Positions 36,506-49,636 of a DNA stretch of 64,000 nucleotides are shown here, piece by piece. Each line of letters begins with the position of its first letter. Within the stretch, counting starts at the first letter, position 1. The stretch covers positions 1-64,000 of the forward strand of contig NW_027183764.1 in NCBI RefSeq assembly GCF_041296385.1, written 5' to 3'. The stretch comes from Aphelocoma coerulescens. Its lineage: Eukaryota > Chordata > Aves > Passeriformes > Corvidae. A model generated the notes under the pieces. That model saw nothing but the letters and a program-made list of their open reading frames with translations. It did no database searches and was not told where the DNA came from. The translations under genes were made by a program, and so were the position numbers.

Positions 36506-37963
36506 TCGGAATGAAGGCAGAGCACCGAGCTGCTGCCGTGCGCATCGCACAGGCTGCGAGAGGAAGCGTGGCTGTCACTGGCTTCTTTGCGGGTTCACGT
36601 TAGCAGTTGAAAACAGAAAGTTCCACTTGCAGCTACTTGTGCTGCTACCTATTTCTCTTCCAGCTCTCCCTGGAAAGAATTGTGCCGAGCTTTACGCTTC
36701 CAGATGCACAGATGACGGTGGTAGATGCGGCAGAGAATAGAAAGACAGCGCGCAGCGGACAGTTTCTGGTGCTTTACGTGAGGCAAGGGGGAAGTGCAGC
36801 CCAGCAGTGGCTTTTACTTCTGGAGCCTTTTGCTTTGGTAGCAGCAGCTGCTGCGAGTGGGCAACGGAGCTGCGAGAGTGCGTAATGTGACGGCACATCT
36901 CGCTGAGAAGGAAGCTGCCGAGCCGCAGCGTGTTGTGCTCCGTTTCAAGGCTACTTGGAGGAGGGGGGTACTCGAAGAACGCCTTCTTTCTGGACGCGTC
37001 CTTCTGGGTGTGCTCAAGCTGCATGGGCTCGGCAGCACGGAAGGTGTAAGAACCTGTTTCTGGCCAGGCAGTGTGCTGGAGTGCAAAGGGCTGCGCCTTC
37101 CTTTCTGAAGCAGCCCAGAGCATTCTCAGCGGAATCTGCTTGTGAAGCAGCTCTTGGCTGGACATTTGCAAGTCGCTCCACTGAGTCCACGAAGCCGGTG
37201 GCCAGCTGCTTCGTTCTTCGCCTTCTGGGCTCTGGACAGAGCTGAAGCGCAGCGATGGCTCGGAGCTTTGCCGCTCTTCGGCGTGAGCACTGCACGCAGC
37301 CACAGGCTGCTGTGCACGGATTTCCCTCAGCTCGACGTACAATCATTCTCTTGCTGTTTCCCTGAGTCGAAAGTGTCCGTGTAGCTCTCGCTCAGCGAAA
37401 TGCGTCAGGAGAGAAACACTTGCTGGATGAGCTTTTCGCTGGCCAAGACTTTCAACGCAGCACCACCATTCGGGCAAGGAGGAGGAGAAAGGAGGAGCAT
37501 CTTTTCGTCCTGGCCCGTTCTTCTGCGCGAGACGCCTCTCCGCGTCTTCGCTCCCTGCAAGGCTGTAATGTGCGCCGTGGTACTTGGAAGTGAGAAGGCA
37601 GGTGCAGAGAGCACCGCGATCTGGCGGCGCCGTGCAGGCTGGAAAGGAAAGAGGGCTGCCACCGGAATGTGGTGCGAATACCGGTTTGCACGCGTCGAGG
37701 GTAAGCTCTGGGTGAGCTTGCTGGCCTAAAACTGTTCTCTGTGCCAGACGCAGGCGAGAAGCTTTCCGTTAAGAATCAGGCTGCCACGCAAACAGAACGT
37801 GGTGCTACCTACCTAGCGCTGCGAGGGAAAGTGCATAGCCCAGGCGTGTTTCGGCAGAAGCAGCAGCGCGGAGCATTTCGCTGCCGGCACAGCGCTCTCT
37901 GGGCGAGAAGCGGACGACGGTTTGACTCCGGCAGAATGAAAGCGCCACATGGTACGAAGAGCA
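36506..37963 (+). repeat. Satellite unit 26 (1,458 bp)
   Basis: Commonest short form. Confidence 0.97.
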
Positions 37964-39424
37964 TCGGAATGAAGGCAGAGCACCGAGCTGCTGCCGTGCG
38001 CATCGCACAGGCTGCGAGAGGAAGCGTGGCTGTCACTGGCTTCTTTGCGGGTTCACGTTAGCAGTTGAAAACAGAAAGTTCCACTTGCAGCTACTTGTGC
38101 TGCTACCTATTTCTCTTCCAGCTCTCCCTGGAAAGAATTGTGCCGAGCTTTACGCTTCCAGATGCACAGATGACGGTGGTAGATGCGGCAGAGAATAGAA
38201 AGACAGCGCGCAGCGGACAGTTTCTGGTGCTTTACGTGAGGCAAGGGGGAAGTGCAGCCCAGCAGTGGCTTTTACTTCTGGAGCCTTTTGCTTTGGTAGC
38301 AGCAGCTGCTGCGAGTGGGCAACGGAGCTGCGAGAGTGCGTAATGTGACGGCACATCTCGCTGAGAAGGAAGCTGCCGAGCCGCAGCGTGTTGTGCTCCG
38401 TTTCAAGGCTACTTGGAGGAGGGGGGTACTCGAAGAACGCCTTCTTTCTGGACGCGTCCTTCTGGGTGTGCTCAAGCTGCATGGGCTCGGCAGCACGGAA
38501 GGTGTAAGAACCTGTTTCTGGCCAGGCAGTGTGCTGGAGTGCAAAGGGCTGCGCCTTCCTTTCTGAAGCAGCCCAGAGCATTCTCAGCGGAATCTGCTTG
38601 TGAAGCAGCTCTTGGCTGGACATTTGCAAGTCGCTCCACTGAGTCCACGAAGCCGGTGGCCAGCTGCTTCGTTCTTCGCCTTCTGGGCTCTGGACAGAGC
38701 TGAAGCGCAGCGATGGCTCGGAGCTTTGCCGCTCTTCGGCGTGAGCACTGCACGCAGCCACAGGCTGCTGTGCACGGATTTCCCTCAGCTCGACGTACAA
38801 TCATTCTCTTGCTGTTTCCCTGAGTCGAAAGTGTCCGTGTAGCTCTCGCTCAGCGAAATGCGTCAGGAGAGAAACACTTGCTGGATGAGCTTTTCGCTGG
38901 CCAAGACTTTCAACGCAGCACCACCATTCGGGCAAGGAGGAGGAGAAAGGAGGAGCATCTTTTCGTCCTGGCCCGTTCTTCTGCGCGAGACGCCTCTCCG
39001 CGTCTTCGCTCCCTGCAAGGCTGTAATGTGCGCCGTGGTACTTGGAAGTGAGAAGGCAGGTGCAGAGAGCACCGCGATCTGGCGGCGCCGTGCAGGCTGG
39101 AAAGGAAAGAGGGCTGCCACCGGAATGTGGTGCGAATACCGGTTTGCACGCGTCGAGGGTAAGCTCTGGGTGAGCTTGCTGGCCTAAAACTGTTCTCTGT
39201 GCCAGACGCAGGCGAGAAGCTTTCCGTTAAGAATCAGGCTGCCACGCAAACAGAACGTGGTGCTACTACCTACCTAGCGCTGCGAGGGAAAGTGCATAGC
39301 CCAGGCGTGTTTCGGCAGAAGCAGCAGCGCGGAGCGTTTCGCTGCCGGCACAGCGCTCTCTGGGCGAGAAGCGGACGACGGTTTGACTCCGGCAGAATGA
39401 AAGCGCCACATGGTACGAAGAGCA
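37964..39424 (+). repeat. Satellite unit 27 (1,461 bp)
   Basis: Genotype: extra CTA, 393T, 522G, 1370G (at 39336), 1439G. It matches unit 3, 24 units away, in full genotype. Confidence 0.97.
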
Positions 39425-40882
39425 TCGGAATGAAGGCAGAGCACCGAGCTGCTGCCGTGCGCATCGCACAGGCTGCGAGAGGAAGCGTGGCTGTCACTGG
39501 CTTCTTTGCGGGTTCACGTTAGCAGTTGAAAACAGAAAGTTCCACTTGCAGCTACTTGTGCTGCTACCTATTTCTCTTCCAGCTCTCCCTGGAAAGAATT
39601 GTGCCGAGCTTTACGCTTCCAGATGCACAGATGACGGTGGTAGATGCGGCAGAGAATAGAAAGACAGCGCGCAGCGGACAGTTTCTGGTGCTTTACGTGA
39701 GGCAAGGGGGAAGTGCAGCCCAGCAGTGGCTTTTACTTCTGGAGCCTTTTGCTTTGGTAGCAGCAGCTGCTGCGAGTGGGCAACGGAGCTGCGAGAGTGC
39801 GTAATGTGACGGCACATCTCGCTGAGAAGGAAGCTGCCGAGCCGCAGCGTGTTGTGCTCCGTTTCAAGGCTACTTGGAGGAGGGGGGTACTCGAAGAACG
39901 CCTTCTTTCTGGACGCGTCCTTCTGGGTGTGCTCAAGCTGCATGGGCTCGGCAGCACGGAAGGTGTAAGAACCTGTTTCTGGCCAGGCAGTGTGCTGGAG
40001 TGCAAAGGGCTGCGCCTTCCTTTCTGAAGCAGCCCAGAGCATTCTCAGCGGAATCTGCTTGTGAAGCAGCTCTTGGCTGGACATTTGCAAGTCGCTCCAC
40101 TGAGTCCACGAAGCCGGTGGCCAGCTGCTTCGTTCTTCGCCTTCTGGGCTCTGGACAGAGCTGAAGCGCAGCGATGGCTCGGAGCTTTGCCGCTCTTCGG
40201 CGTGAGCACTGCACGCAGCCACAGGCTGCTGTGCACGGATTTCCCTCAGCTCGACGTACAATCATTCTCTTGCTGTTTCCCTGAGTCGAAAGTGTCCGTG
40301 TAGCTCTCGCTCAGCGAAATGCGTCAGGAGAGAAACACTTGCTGGATGAGCTTTTCGCTGGCCAAGACTTTCAACGCAGCACCACCATTCGGGCAAGGAG
40401 GAGGAGAAAGGAGGAGCATCTTTTCGTCCTGGCCCGTTCTTCTGCGCGAGACGCCTCTCCGCGTCTTCGCTCCCTGCAAGGCTGTAATGTGCGCCGTGGT
40501 ACTTGGAAGTGAGAAGGCAGGTGCAGAGAGCACCGCGATCTGGCGGCGCCGTGCAGGCTGGAAAGGAAAGAGGGCTGCCACCGGAATGTGGTGCGAATAC
40601 CGGTTTGCACGCGTCGAGGGTAAGCTCTGGGTGAGCTTGCTGGCCTAAAACTGTTCTCTGTGCCAGACGCAGGCGAGAAGCTTTCCGTTAAGAATCAGGC
40701 TGCCACGCAAACAGAACGTGGTGCTACCTACCTAGCGCTGCGAGGGAAAGTGCATAGCCCAGGCGTGTTTCGGCAGAAGCAGCAGCGCGGAGCATTTCGC
40801 TGCCGGCACAGCGCTCTCTGGGCGAGAAGCGGACGACGGTTTGACTCCGGCAGAATGAAAGCTCCACATGGTACGAAGAGCA
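39425..40882 (+). repeat. Satellite unit 28 (1,458 bp)
   Basis: Genotype: no extra CTA, 393T, 522G, 1370A, 1439T (at 40863). It has 1439T without the two variants that accompany it in units 34, 36 and 42. Confidence 0.97.
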
Positions 40883-42340
40883 TCGGAATGAAGGCAGAGC
40901 ACCGAGCTGCTGCCGTGCGCATCGCACAGGCTGCGAGAGGAAGCGTGGCTGTCACTGGCTTCTTTGCGGGTTCACGTTAGCAGTTGAAAACAGAAAGTTC
41001 CACTTGCAGCTACTTGTGCTGCTACCTATTTCTCTTCCAGCTCTCCCTGGAAAGAATTGTGCCGAGCTTTACGCTTCCAGATGCACAGATGACGGTGGTA
41101 GATGCGGCAGAGAATAGAAAGACAGCGCGCAGCGGACAGTTTCTGGTGCTTTACGTGAGGCAAGGGGGAAGTGCAGCCCAGCAGTGGCTTTTACTTCTGG
41201 AGCCTTTTGCTTTGGTAGCAGCAGCTGCTGCGAGTGGGCAACGGAGCTGCGAGAGTGCGTAATGTGACGGCACATCTCGCTGAGAAGGAAGCTGCCGAGC
41301 CGCAGCGTGTTGTGCTCCGTTTCAAGGCTACTTGGAGGAGGGGGGTACTCGAAGAACGCCTTCTTTCTGGACGCGTCCTTCTGGGTGTGCTCAAGCTGCA
41401 TGGGCTCGGCAGCACGGAAGGTGTAAGAACCTGTTTCTGGCCAGGCAGTGTGCTGGAGTGCAAAGGGCTGCGCCTTCCTTTCTGAAGCAGCCCAGAGCAT
41501 TCTCAGCGGAATCTGCTTGTGAAGCAGCTCTTGGCTGGACATTTGCAAGTCGCTCCACTGAGTCCACGAAGCCGGTGGCCAGCTGCTTCGTTCTTCGCCT
41601 TCTGGGCTCTGGACAGAGCTGAAGCGCAGCGATGGCTCGGAGCTTTGCCGCTCTTCGGCGTGAGCACTGCACGCAGCCACAGGCTGCTGTGCACGGATTT
41701 CCCTCAGCTCGACGTACAATCATTCTCTTGCTGTTTCCCTGAGTCGAAAGTGTCCGTGTAGCTCTCGCTCAGCGAAATGCGTCAGGAGAGAAACACTTGC
41801 TGGATGAGCTTTTCGCTGGCCAAGACTTTCAACGCAGCACCACCATTCGGGCAAGGAGGAGGAGAAAGGAGGAGCATCTTTTCGTCCTGGCCCGTTCTTC
41901 TGCGCGAGACGCCTCTCCGCGTCTTCGCTCCCTGCAAGGCTGTAATGTGCGCCGTGGTACTTGGAAGTGAGAAGGCAGGTGCAGAGAGCACCGCGATCTG
42001 GCGGCGCCGTGCAGGCTGGAAAGGAAAGAGGGCTGCCACCGGAATGTGGTGCGAATACCGGTTTGCACGCGTCGAGGGTAAGCTCTGGGTGAGCTTGCTG
42101 GCCTAAAACTGTTCTCTGTGCCAGACGCAGGCGAGAAGCTTTCCGTTAAGAATCAGGCTGCCACGCAAACAGAACGTGGTGCTACCTACCTAGCGCTGCG
42201 AGGGAAAGTGCATAGCCCAGGCGTGTTTCGGCAGAAGCAGCAGCGCGGAGCATTTCGCTGCCGGCACAGCGCTCTCTGGGCGAGAAGCGGACGACGGTTT
42301 GACTCCGGCAGAATGAAAGCGCCACATGGTACGAAGAGCA
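40883..42340 (+). repeat. Satellite unit 29 (1,458 bp)
   Basis: Commonest short form. Confidence 0.97.
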
Positions 42341-43801
42341 TCGGAATGAAGGCAGAGCACCGAGCTGCTGCCGTGCGCATCGCACAGGCTGCGAGAGGAA
42401 GCGTGGCTGTCACTGGCTTCTTTGCGGGTTCACGTTAGCAGTTGAAAACAGAAAGTTCCACTTGCAGCTACTTGTGCTGCTACCTATTTCTCTTCCAGCT
42501 CTCCCTGGAAAGAATTGTGCCGAGCTTTACGCTTCCAGATGCACAGATGACGGTGGTAGATGCGGCAGAGAATAGAAAGACAGCGCGCAGCGGACAGTTT
42601 CTGGTGCTTTACGTGAGGCAAGGGGGAAGTGCAGCCCAGCAGTGGCTTTTACTTCTGGAGCCTTTTGCTTTGGTAGCAGCAGCTGCTGCGAGTGGGCAAC
42701 GGAGCTGCGAGAGTGCGTAATGTGACGGCACACCTCGCTGAGAAGGAAGCTGCCGAGCCGCAGCGTGTTGTGCTCCGTTTCAAGGCTACTTGGAGGAGGG
42801 GGGTACTCGAAGAACGCCTTCTTTCTGGACGCGTCCTTCTGGGTGTGCTCAAGCTGCATGGGCTCGGCAGCACGGAAGGTGTAAGAACCTGTTTCTGGCC
42901 AGGCAGTGTGCTGGAGTGCAAAGGGCTGCGCCTTCCTTTCTGAAGCAGCCCAGAGCATTCTCAGCGGAATCTGCTTGTGAAGCAGCTCTTGGCTGGACAT
43001 TTGCAAGTCGCTCCACTGAGTCCACGAAGCCGGTGGCCAGCTGCTTCGTTCTTCGCCTTCTGGGCTCTGGACAGAGCTGAAGCGCAGCGATGGCTCGGAG
43101 CTTTGCCGCTCTTCGGCGTGAGCACTGCACGCAGCCACAGGCTGCTGTGCACGGATTTCCCTCAGCTCGACGTACAATCATTCTCTTGCTGTTTCCCTGA
43201 GTCGAAAGTGTCCGTGTAGCTCTCGCTCAGCGAAATGCGTCAGGAGAGAAACACTTGCTGGATGAGCTTTTCGCTGGCCAAGACTTTCAACGCAGCACCA
43301 CCATTCGGGCAAGGAGGAGGAGAAAGGAGGAGCATCTTTTCGTCCTGGCCCGTTCTTCTGCGCGAGACGCCTCTCCGCGTCTTCGCTCCCTGCAAGGCTG
43401 TAATGTGCGCCGTGGTACTTGGAAGTGAGAAGGCAGGTGCAGAGAGCACCGCGATCTGGCGGCGCCGTGCAGGCTGGAAAGGAAAGAGGGCTGCCACCGG
43501 AATGTGGTGCGAATACCGGTTTGCACGCGTCGAGGGTAAGCTCTGGGTGAGCTTGCTGGCCTAAAACTGTTCTCTGTGCCAGACGCAGGCGAGAAGCTTT
43601 CCGTTAAGAATCAGGCTGCCACGCAAACAGAACGTGGTGCTACTACCTACCTAGCGCTGCGAGGGAAAGTGCATAGCCCAGGCGTGTTTCGGCAGAAGCA
43701 GCAGCGCGGAGCATTTCGCTGCCGGCACAGCGCTCTCTGGGCGAGAAGCGGACGACGGTTTGACTCCGGCAGAATGAAAGCGCCACATGGTACGAAGAGC
43801 A
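42341..43801 (+). repeat. Satellite unit 30 (1,461 bp)
   Basis: Genotype: extra CTA, 393C, 522G, 1370A, 1439G. Start of the right-hand zone rich in 393C. Confidence 0.97.
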
Positions 43802-45259
43802 TCGGAATGAAGGCAGAGCACCGAGCTGCTGCCGTGCGCATCGCACAGGCTGCGAGAGGAAGCGTGGCTGTCACTGGCTTCTTTGCGGGTTCACGTTAGC
43901 AGTTGAAAACAGAAAGTTCCACTTGCAGCTACTTGTGCTGCTACCTATTTCTCTTCCAGCTCTCCCTGGAAAGAATTGTGCCGAGCTTTACGCTTCCAGA
44001 TGCACAGATGACGGTGGTAGATGCGGCAGAGAATAGAAAGACAGCGCGCAGCGGACAGTTTCTGGTGCTTTACGTGAGGCAAGGGGGAAGTGCAGCCCAG
44101 CAGTGGCTTTTACTTCTGGAGCCTTTTGCTTTGGTAGCAGCAGCTGCTGCGAGTGGGCAACGGAGCTGCGAGAGTGCGTAATGTGACGGCACACCTCGCT
44201 GAGAAGGAAGCTGCCGAGCCGCAGCGTGTTGTGCTCCGTTTCAAGGCTACTTGGAGGAGGGGGGTACTCGAAGAACGCCTTCTTTCTGGACGCGTCCTTC
44301 TGGGTGTGCTCAAGCTGCATGGGCTCGGCAGCACGGAAGGTGTAAGAACCTGTTTCTGGCCAGGCAGTGTGCTGGAGTGCAAAGGGCTGCGCCTTCCTTT
44401 CTGAAGCAGCCCAGAGCATTCTCAGCGGAATCTGCTTGTGAAGCAGCTCTTGGCTGGACATTTGCAAGTCGCTCCACTGAGTCCACGAAGCCGGTGGCCA
44501 GCTGCTTCGTTCTTCGCCTTCTGGGCTCTGGACAGAGCTGAAGCGCAGCGATGGCTCGGAGCTTTGCCGCTCTTCGGCGTGAGCACTGCACGCAGCCACA
44601 GGCTGCTGTGCACGGATTTCCCTCAGCTCGACGTACAATCATTCTCTTGCTGTTTCCCTGAGTCGAAAGTGTCCGTGTAGCTCTCGCTCAGCGAAATGCG
44701 TCAGGAGAGAAACACTTGCTGGATGAGCTTTTCGCTGGCCAAGACTTTCAACGCAGCACCACCATTCGGGCAAGGAGGAGGAGAAAGGAGGAGCATCTTT
44801 TCGTCCTGGCCCGTTCTTCTGCGCGAGACGCCTCTCCGCGTCTTCGCTCCCTGCAAGGCTGTAATGTGCGCCGTGGTACTTGGAAGTGAGAAGGCAGGTG
44901 CAGAGAGCACCGCGATCTGGCGGCGCCGTGCAGGCTGGAAAGGAAAGAGGGCTGCCACCGGAATGTGGTGCGAATACCGGTTTGCACGCGTCGAGGGTAA
45001 GCTCTGGGTGAGCTTGCTGGCCTAAAACTGTTCTCTGTGCCAGACGCAGGCGAGAAGCTTTCCGTTAAGAATCAGGCTGCCACGCAAACAGAACGTGGTG
45101 CTACCTACCTAGCGCTGCGAGGGAAAGTGCATAGCCCAGGCGTGTTTCGGCAGAAGCAGCAGCGCGGAGCATTTCGCTGCCGGCACAGCGCTCTCTGGGC
45201 GAGAAGCGGACGACGGTTTGACTCCGGCAGAATGAAAGCGCCACATGGTACGAAGAGCA
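43802..45259 (+). repeat. Satellite unit 31 (1,458 bp)
   Basis: Genotype: no extra CTA, 393C, 522G, 1370A, 1439G; partner of unit 39. Confidence 0.97.
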
Positions 45260-46720
45260 TCGGAATGAAGGCAGAGCACCGAGCTGCTGCCGTGCGCATC
45301 GCACAGGCTGCGAGAGGAAGCGTGGCTGTCACTGGCTTCTTTGCGGGTTCACGTTAGCAGTTGAAAACAGAAAGTTCCACTTGCAGCTACTTGTGCTGCT
45401 ACCTATTTCTCTTCCAGCTCTCCCTGGAAAGAATTGTGCCGAGCTTTACGCTTCCAGATGCACAGATGACGGTGGTAGATGCGGCAGAGAATAGAAAGAC
45501 AGCGCGCAGCGGACAGTTTCTGGTGCTTTACGTGAGGCAAGGGGGAAGTGCAGCCCAGCAGTGGCTTTTACTTCTGGAGCCTTTTGCTTTGGTAGCAGCA
45601 GCTGCTGCGAGTGGGCAACGGAGCTGCGAGAGTGCGTAATGTGACGGCACATCTCGCTGAGAAGGAAGCTGCCGAGCCGCAGCGTGTTGTGCTCCGTTTC
45701 AAGGCTACTTGGAGGAGGGGGGTACTCGAAGAACGCCTTCTTTCTGGACGCGTCCTTCTGGGTGTGCTCAAGCTGCATGGGCTCGGCAGCACGGAAGGTG
45801 TAAGAACCTGTTTCTGGCCAGGCAGTGTGCTGGAGTGCAAAGGGCTGCGCCTTCCTTTCTGAAGCAGCCCAGAGCATTCTCAGCGGAATCTGCTTGTGAA
45901 GCAGCTCTTGGCTGGACATTTGCAAGTCGCTCCACTGAGTCCACGAAGCCGGTGGCCAGCTGCTTCGTTCTTCGCCTTCTGGGCTCTGGACAGAGCTGAA
46001 GCGCAGCGATGGCTCGGAGCTTTGCCGCTCTTCGGCGTGAGCACTGCACGCAGCCACAGGCTGCTGTGCACGGATTTCCCTCAGCTCGACGTACAATCAT
46101 TCTCTTGCTGTTTCCCTGAGTCGAAAGTGTCCGTGTAGCTCTCGCTCAGCGAAATGCGTCAGGAGAGAAACACTTGCTGGATGAGCTTTTCGCTGGCCAA
46201 GACTTTCAACGCAGCACCACCATTCGGGCAAGGAGGAGGAGAAAGGAGGAGCATCTTTTCGTCCTGGCCCGTTCTTCTGCGCGAGACGCCTCTCCGCGTC
46301 TTCGCTCCCTGCAAGGCTGTAATGTGCGCCGTGGTACTTGGAAGTGAGAAGGCAGGTGCAGAGAGCACCGCGATCTGGCGGCGCCGTGCAGGCTGGAAAG
46401 GAAAGAGGGCTGCCACCGGAATGTGGTGCGAATACCGGTTTGCACGCGTCGAGGGTAAGCTCTGGGTGAGCTTGCTGGCCTAAAACTGTTCTCTGTGCCA
46501 GACGCAGGCGAGAAGCTTTCCGTTAAGAATCAGGCTGCCACGCAAACAGAACGTGGTGCTACTACCTACCTAGCGCTGCGAGGGAAAGTGCATAGCCCAG
46601 GCGTGTTTCGGCAGAAGCAGCAGCGCGGAGCATTTCGCTGCCGGCACAGCGCTCTCTGGGCGAGAAGCGGACGACGGTTTGACTCCGGCAGAATGAAAGC
46701 GCCACATGGTACGAAGAGCA
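45260..46720 (+). repeat. Satellite unit 32 (1,461 bp)
   Basis: Genotype: extra CTA, 393T, 522G, 1370A, 1439G; partner of unit 40. Confidence 0.97.
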
Positions 46721-48178
46721 TCGGAATGAAGGCAGAGCACCGAGCTGCTGCCGTGCGCATCGCACAGGCTGCGAGAGGAAGCGTGGCTGTCACTGGCTTC
46801 TTTGCGGGTTCACGTTAGCAGTTGAAAACAGAAAGTTCCACTTGCAGCTACTTGTGCTGCTACCTATTTCTCTTCCAGCTCTCCCTGGAAAGAATTGTGC
46901 CGAGCTTTACGCTTCCAGATGCACAGATGACGGTGGTAGATGCGGCAGAGAATAGAAAGACAGCGCGCAGCGGACAGTTTCTGGTGCTTTACGTGAGGCA
47001 AGGGGGAAGTGCAGCCCAGCAGTGGCTTTTACTTCTGGAGCCTTTTGCTTTGGTAGCAGCAGCTGCTGCGAGTGGGCAACGGAGCTGCGAGAGTGCGTAA
47101 TGTGACGGCACACCTCGCTGAGAAGGAAGCTGCCGAGCCGCAGCGTGTTGTGCTCCGTTTCAAGGCTACTTGGAGGAGGGGGGTACTCGAAGAACGCCTT
47201 CTTTCTGGACGCGTCCTTCTGGGTGTGCTCAAGCTGCATGGGCTCGGCAGCACGGAAGGTGTAAGAACCTGTTTCTGGCCAGGCAGTGTGCTGGAGTGCA
47301 AAGGGCTGCGCCTTCCTTTCTGAAGCAGCCCAGAGCATTCTCAGCGGAATCTGCTTGTGAAGCAGCTCTTGGCTGGACATTTGCAAGTCGCTCCACTGAG
47401 TCCACGAAGCCGGTGGCCAGCTGCTTCGTTCTTCGCCTTCTGGGCTCTGGACAGAGCTGAAGCGCAGCGATGGCTCGGAGCTTTGCCGCTCTTCGGCGTG
47501 AGCACTGCACGCAGCCACAGGCTGCTGTGCACGGATTTCCCTCAGCTCGACGTACAATCATTCTCTTGCTGTTTCCCTGAGTCGAAAGTGTCCGTGTAGC
47601 TCTCGCTCAGCGAAATGCGTCAGGAGAGAAACACTTGCTGGATGAGCTTTTCGCTGGCCAAGACTTTCAACGCAGCACCACCATTCGGGCAAGGAGGAGG
47701 AGAAAGGAGGAGCATCTTTTCGTCCTGGCCCGTTCTTCTGCGCGAGACGCCTCTCCGCGTCTTCGCTCCCTGCAAGGCTGTAATGTGCGCCGTGGTACTT
47801 GGAAGTGAGAAGGCAGGTGCAGAGAGCACCGCGATCTGGCGGCGCCGTGCAGGCTGGAAAGGAAAGAGGGCTGCCACCGGAATGTGGTGCGAATACCGGT
47901 TTGCACGCGTCGAGGGTAAGCTCTGGGTGAGCTTGCTGGCCTAAAACTGTTCTCTGTGCCAGACGCAGGCGAGAAGCTTTCCGTTAAGAATCAGGCTGCC
48001 ACGCAAACAGAACGTGGTGCTACCTACCTAGCGCTGCGAGGGAAAGTGCATAGCCCAGGCGTGTTTCGGCAGAAGCAGCAGCGCGGAGCATTTCGCTGCC
48101 GGCACAGCGCTCTCTGGGCGAGAAGCGGACGACGGTTTGACTCCGGCAGAATGAAAGCGCCACATGGTACGAAGAGCA
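46721..48178 (+). repeat. Satellite unit 33 (1,458 bp)
   Basis: Genotype: no extra CTA, 393C, 522G, 1370A, 1439G; partner of unit 41. Confidence 0.97.
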
Positions 48179-49636
48179 TCGGAATGAAGGCAGAGCACCG
48201 AGCTGCTGCCGTGCGCATCGCACAGGCTGCGAGAGGAAGCGTGGCTGTCACTGGCTTCTTTGCGGGTTCACGTTAGCAGTTGAAAACAGAAAGTTCCACT
48301 TGCAGCTACTTGTGCTGCTACCTATTTCTCTTCCAGCTCTCCCTGGAAAGAATTGTGCCGAGCTTTACGCTTCCAGATGCACAGATGACGGTGGTAGATG
48401 CGGCAGAGAATAGAAAGACAGCGCGCAGCGGACAGTTTCTGGTGCTTTACGTGAGGCAAGGGGGAAGTGCAGCCCAGCAGTGGCTTTTACTTCTGGAGCC
48501 TTTTGCTTTGGTAGCAGCAGCTGCTGCGAGTGGGCAACGGAGCTGCGAGAGTGCGTAATGTGACGGCACACCTCGCTGAGAAGGAAGCTGCCGAGCCGCA
48601 GCGTGTTGTGCTCCGTTTCAAGGCTACTTGGAGGAGGGGGGTACTCGAAGAACGCCTTCTTTCTGGACGCGTCCTTCTGGGTGTGCTCAAGCTGCATGGA
48701 CTCGGCAGCACGGAAGGTGTAAGAACCTGTTTCTGGCCAGGCAGTGTGCTGGAGTGCAAAGGGCTGCGCCTTCCTTTCTGAAGCAGCCCAGAGCATTCTC
48801 AGCGGAATCTGCTTGTGAAGCAGCTCTTGGCTGGACATTTGCAAGTCGCTCCACTGAGTCCACGAAGCCGGTGGCCAGCTGCTTCGTTCTTCGCCTTCTG
48901 GGCTCTGGACAGAGCTGAAGCGCAGCGATGGCTCGGAGCTTTGCCGCTCTTCGGCGTGAGCACTGCACGCAGCCACAGGCTGCTGTGCACGGATTTCCCT
49001 CAGCTCGACGTACAATCATTCTCTTGCTGTTTCCCTGAGTCGAAAGTGTCCGTGTAGCTCTCGCTCAGCGAAATGCGTCAGGAGAGAAACACTTGCTGGA
49101 TGAGCTTTTCGCTGGCCAAGACTTTCAACGCAGCACCACCATTCGGGCAAGGAGGAGGAGAAAGGAGGAGCATCTTTTCGTCCTGGCCCGTTCTTCTGCG
49201 CGAGACGCCTCTCCGCGTCTTCGCTCCCTGCAAGGCTGTAATGTGCGCCGTGGTACTTGGAAGTGAGAAGGCAGGTGCAGAGAGCACCGCGATCTGGCGG
49301 CGCCGTGCAGGCTGGAAAGGAAAGAGGGCTGCCACCGGAATGTGGTGCGAATACCGGTTTGCACGCGTCGAGGGTAAGCTCTGGGTGAGCTTGCTGGCCT
49401 AAAACTGTTCTCTGTGCCAGACGCAGGCGAGAAGCTTTCCGTTAAGAATCAGGCTGCCACGCAAACAGAACGTGGTGCTACCTACCTAGCGCTGCGAGGG
49501 AAAGTGCATAGCCCAGGCGTGTTTCGGCAGAAGCAGCAGCGCGGAGCATTTCGCTGCCGGCACAGCGCTCTCTGGGCGAGAAGCGGACGACGGTTTGACT
49601 CCGGCAGAATGAAAGCTCCACATGGTACGAAGAGCA
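48179..49636 (+). repeat. Satellite unit 34 (1,458 bp, three-variant haplotype)
   Basis: Genotype: no extra CTA, 393C, 522A (at 48700), 1370A, 1439T (at 49617). Identical in genotype to units 36 and 42. Confidence 0.97.
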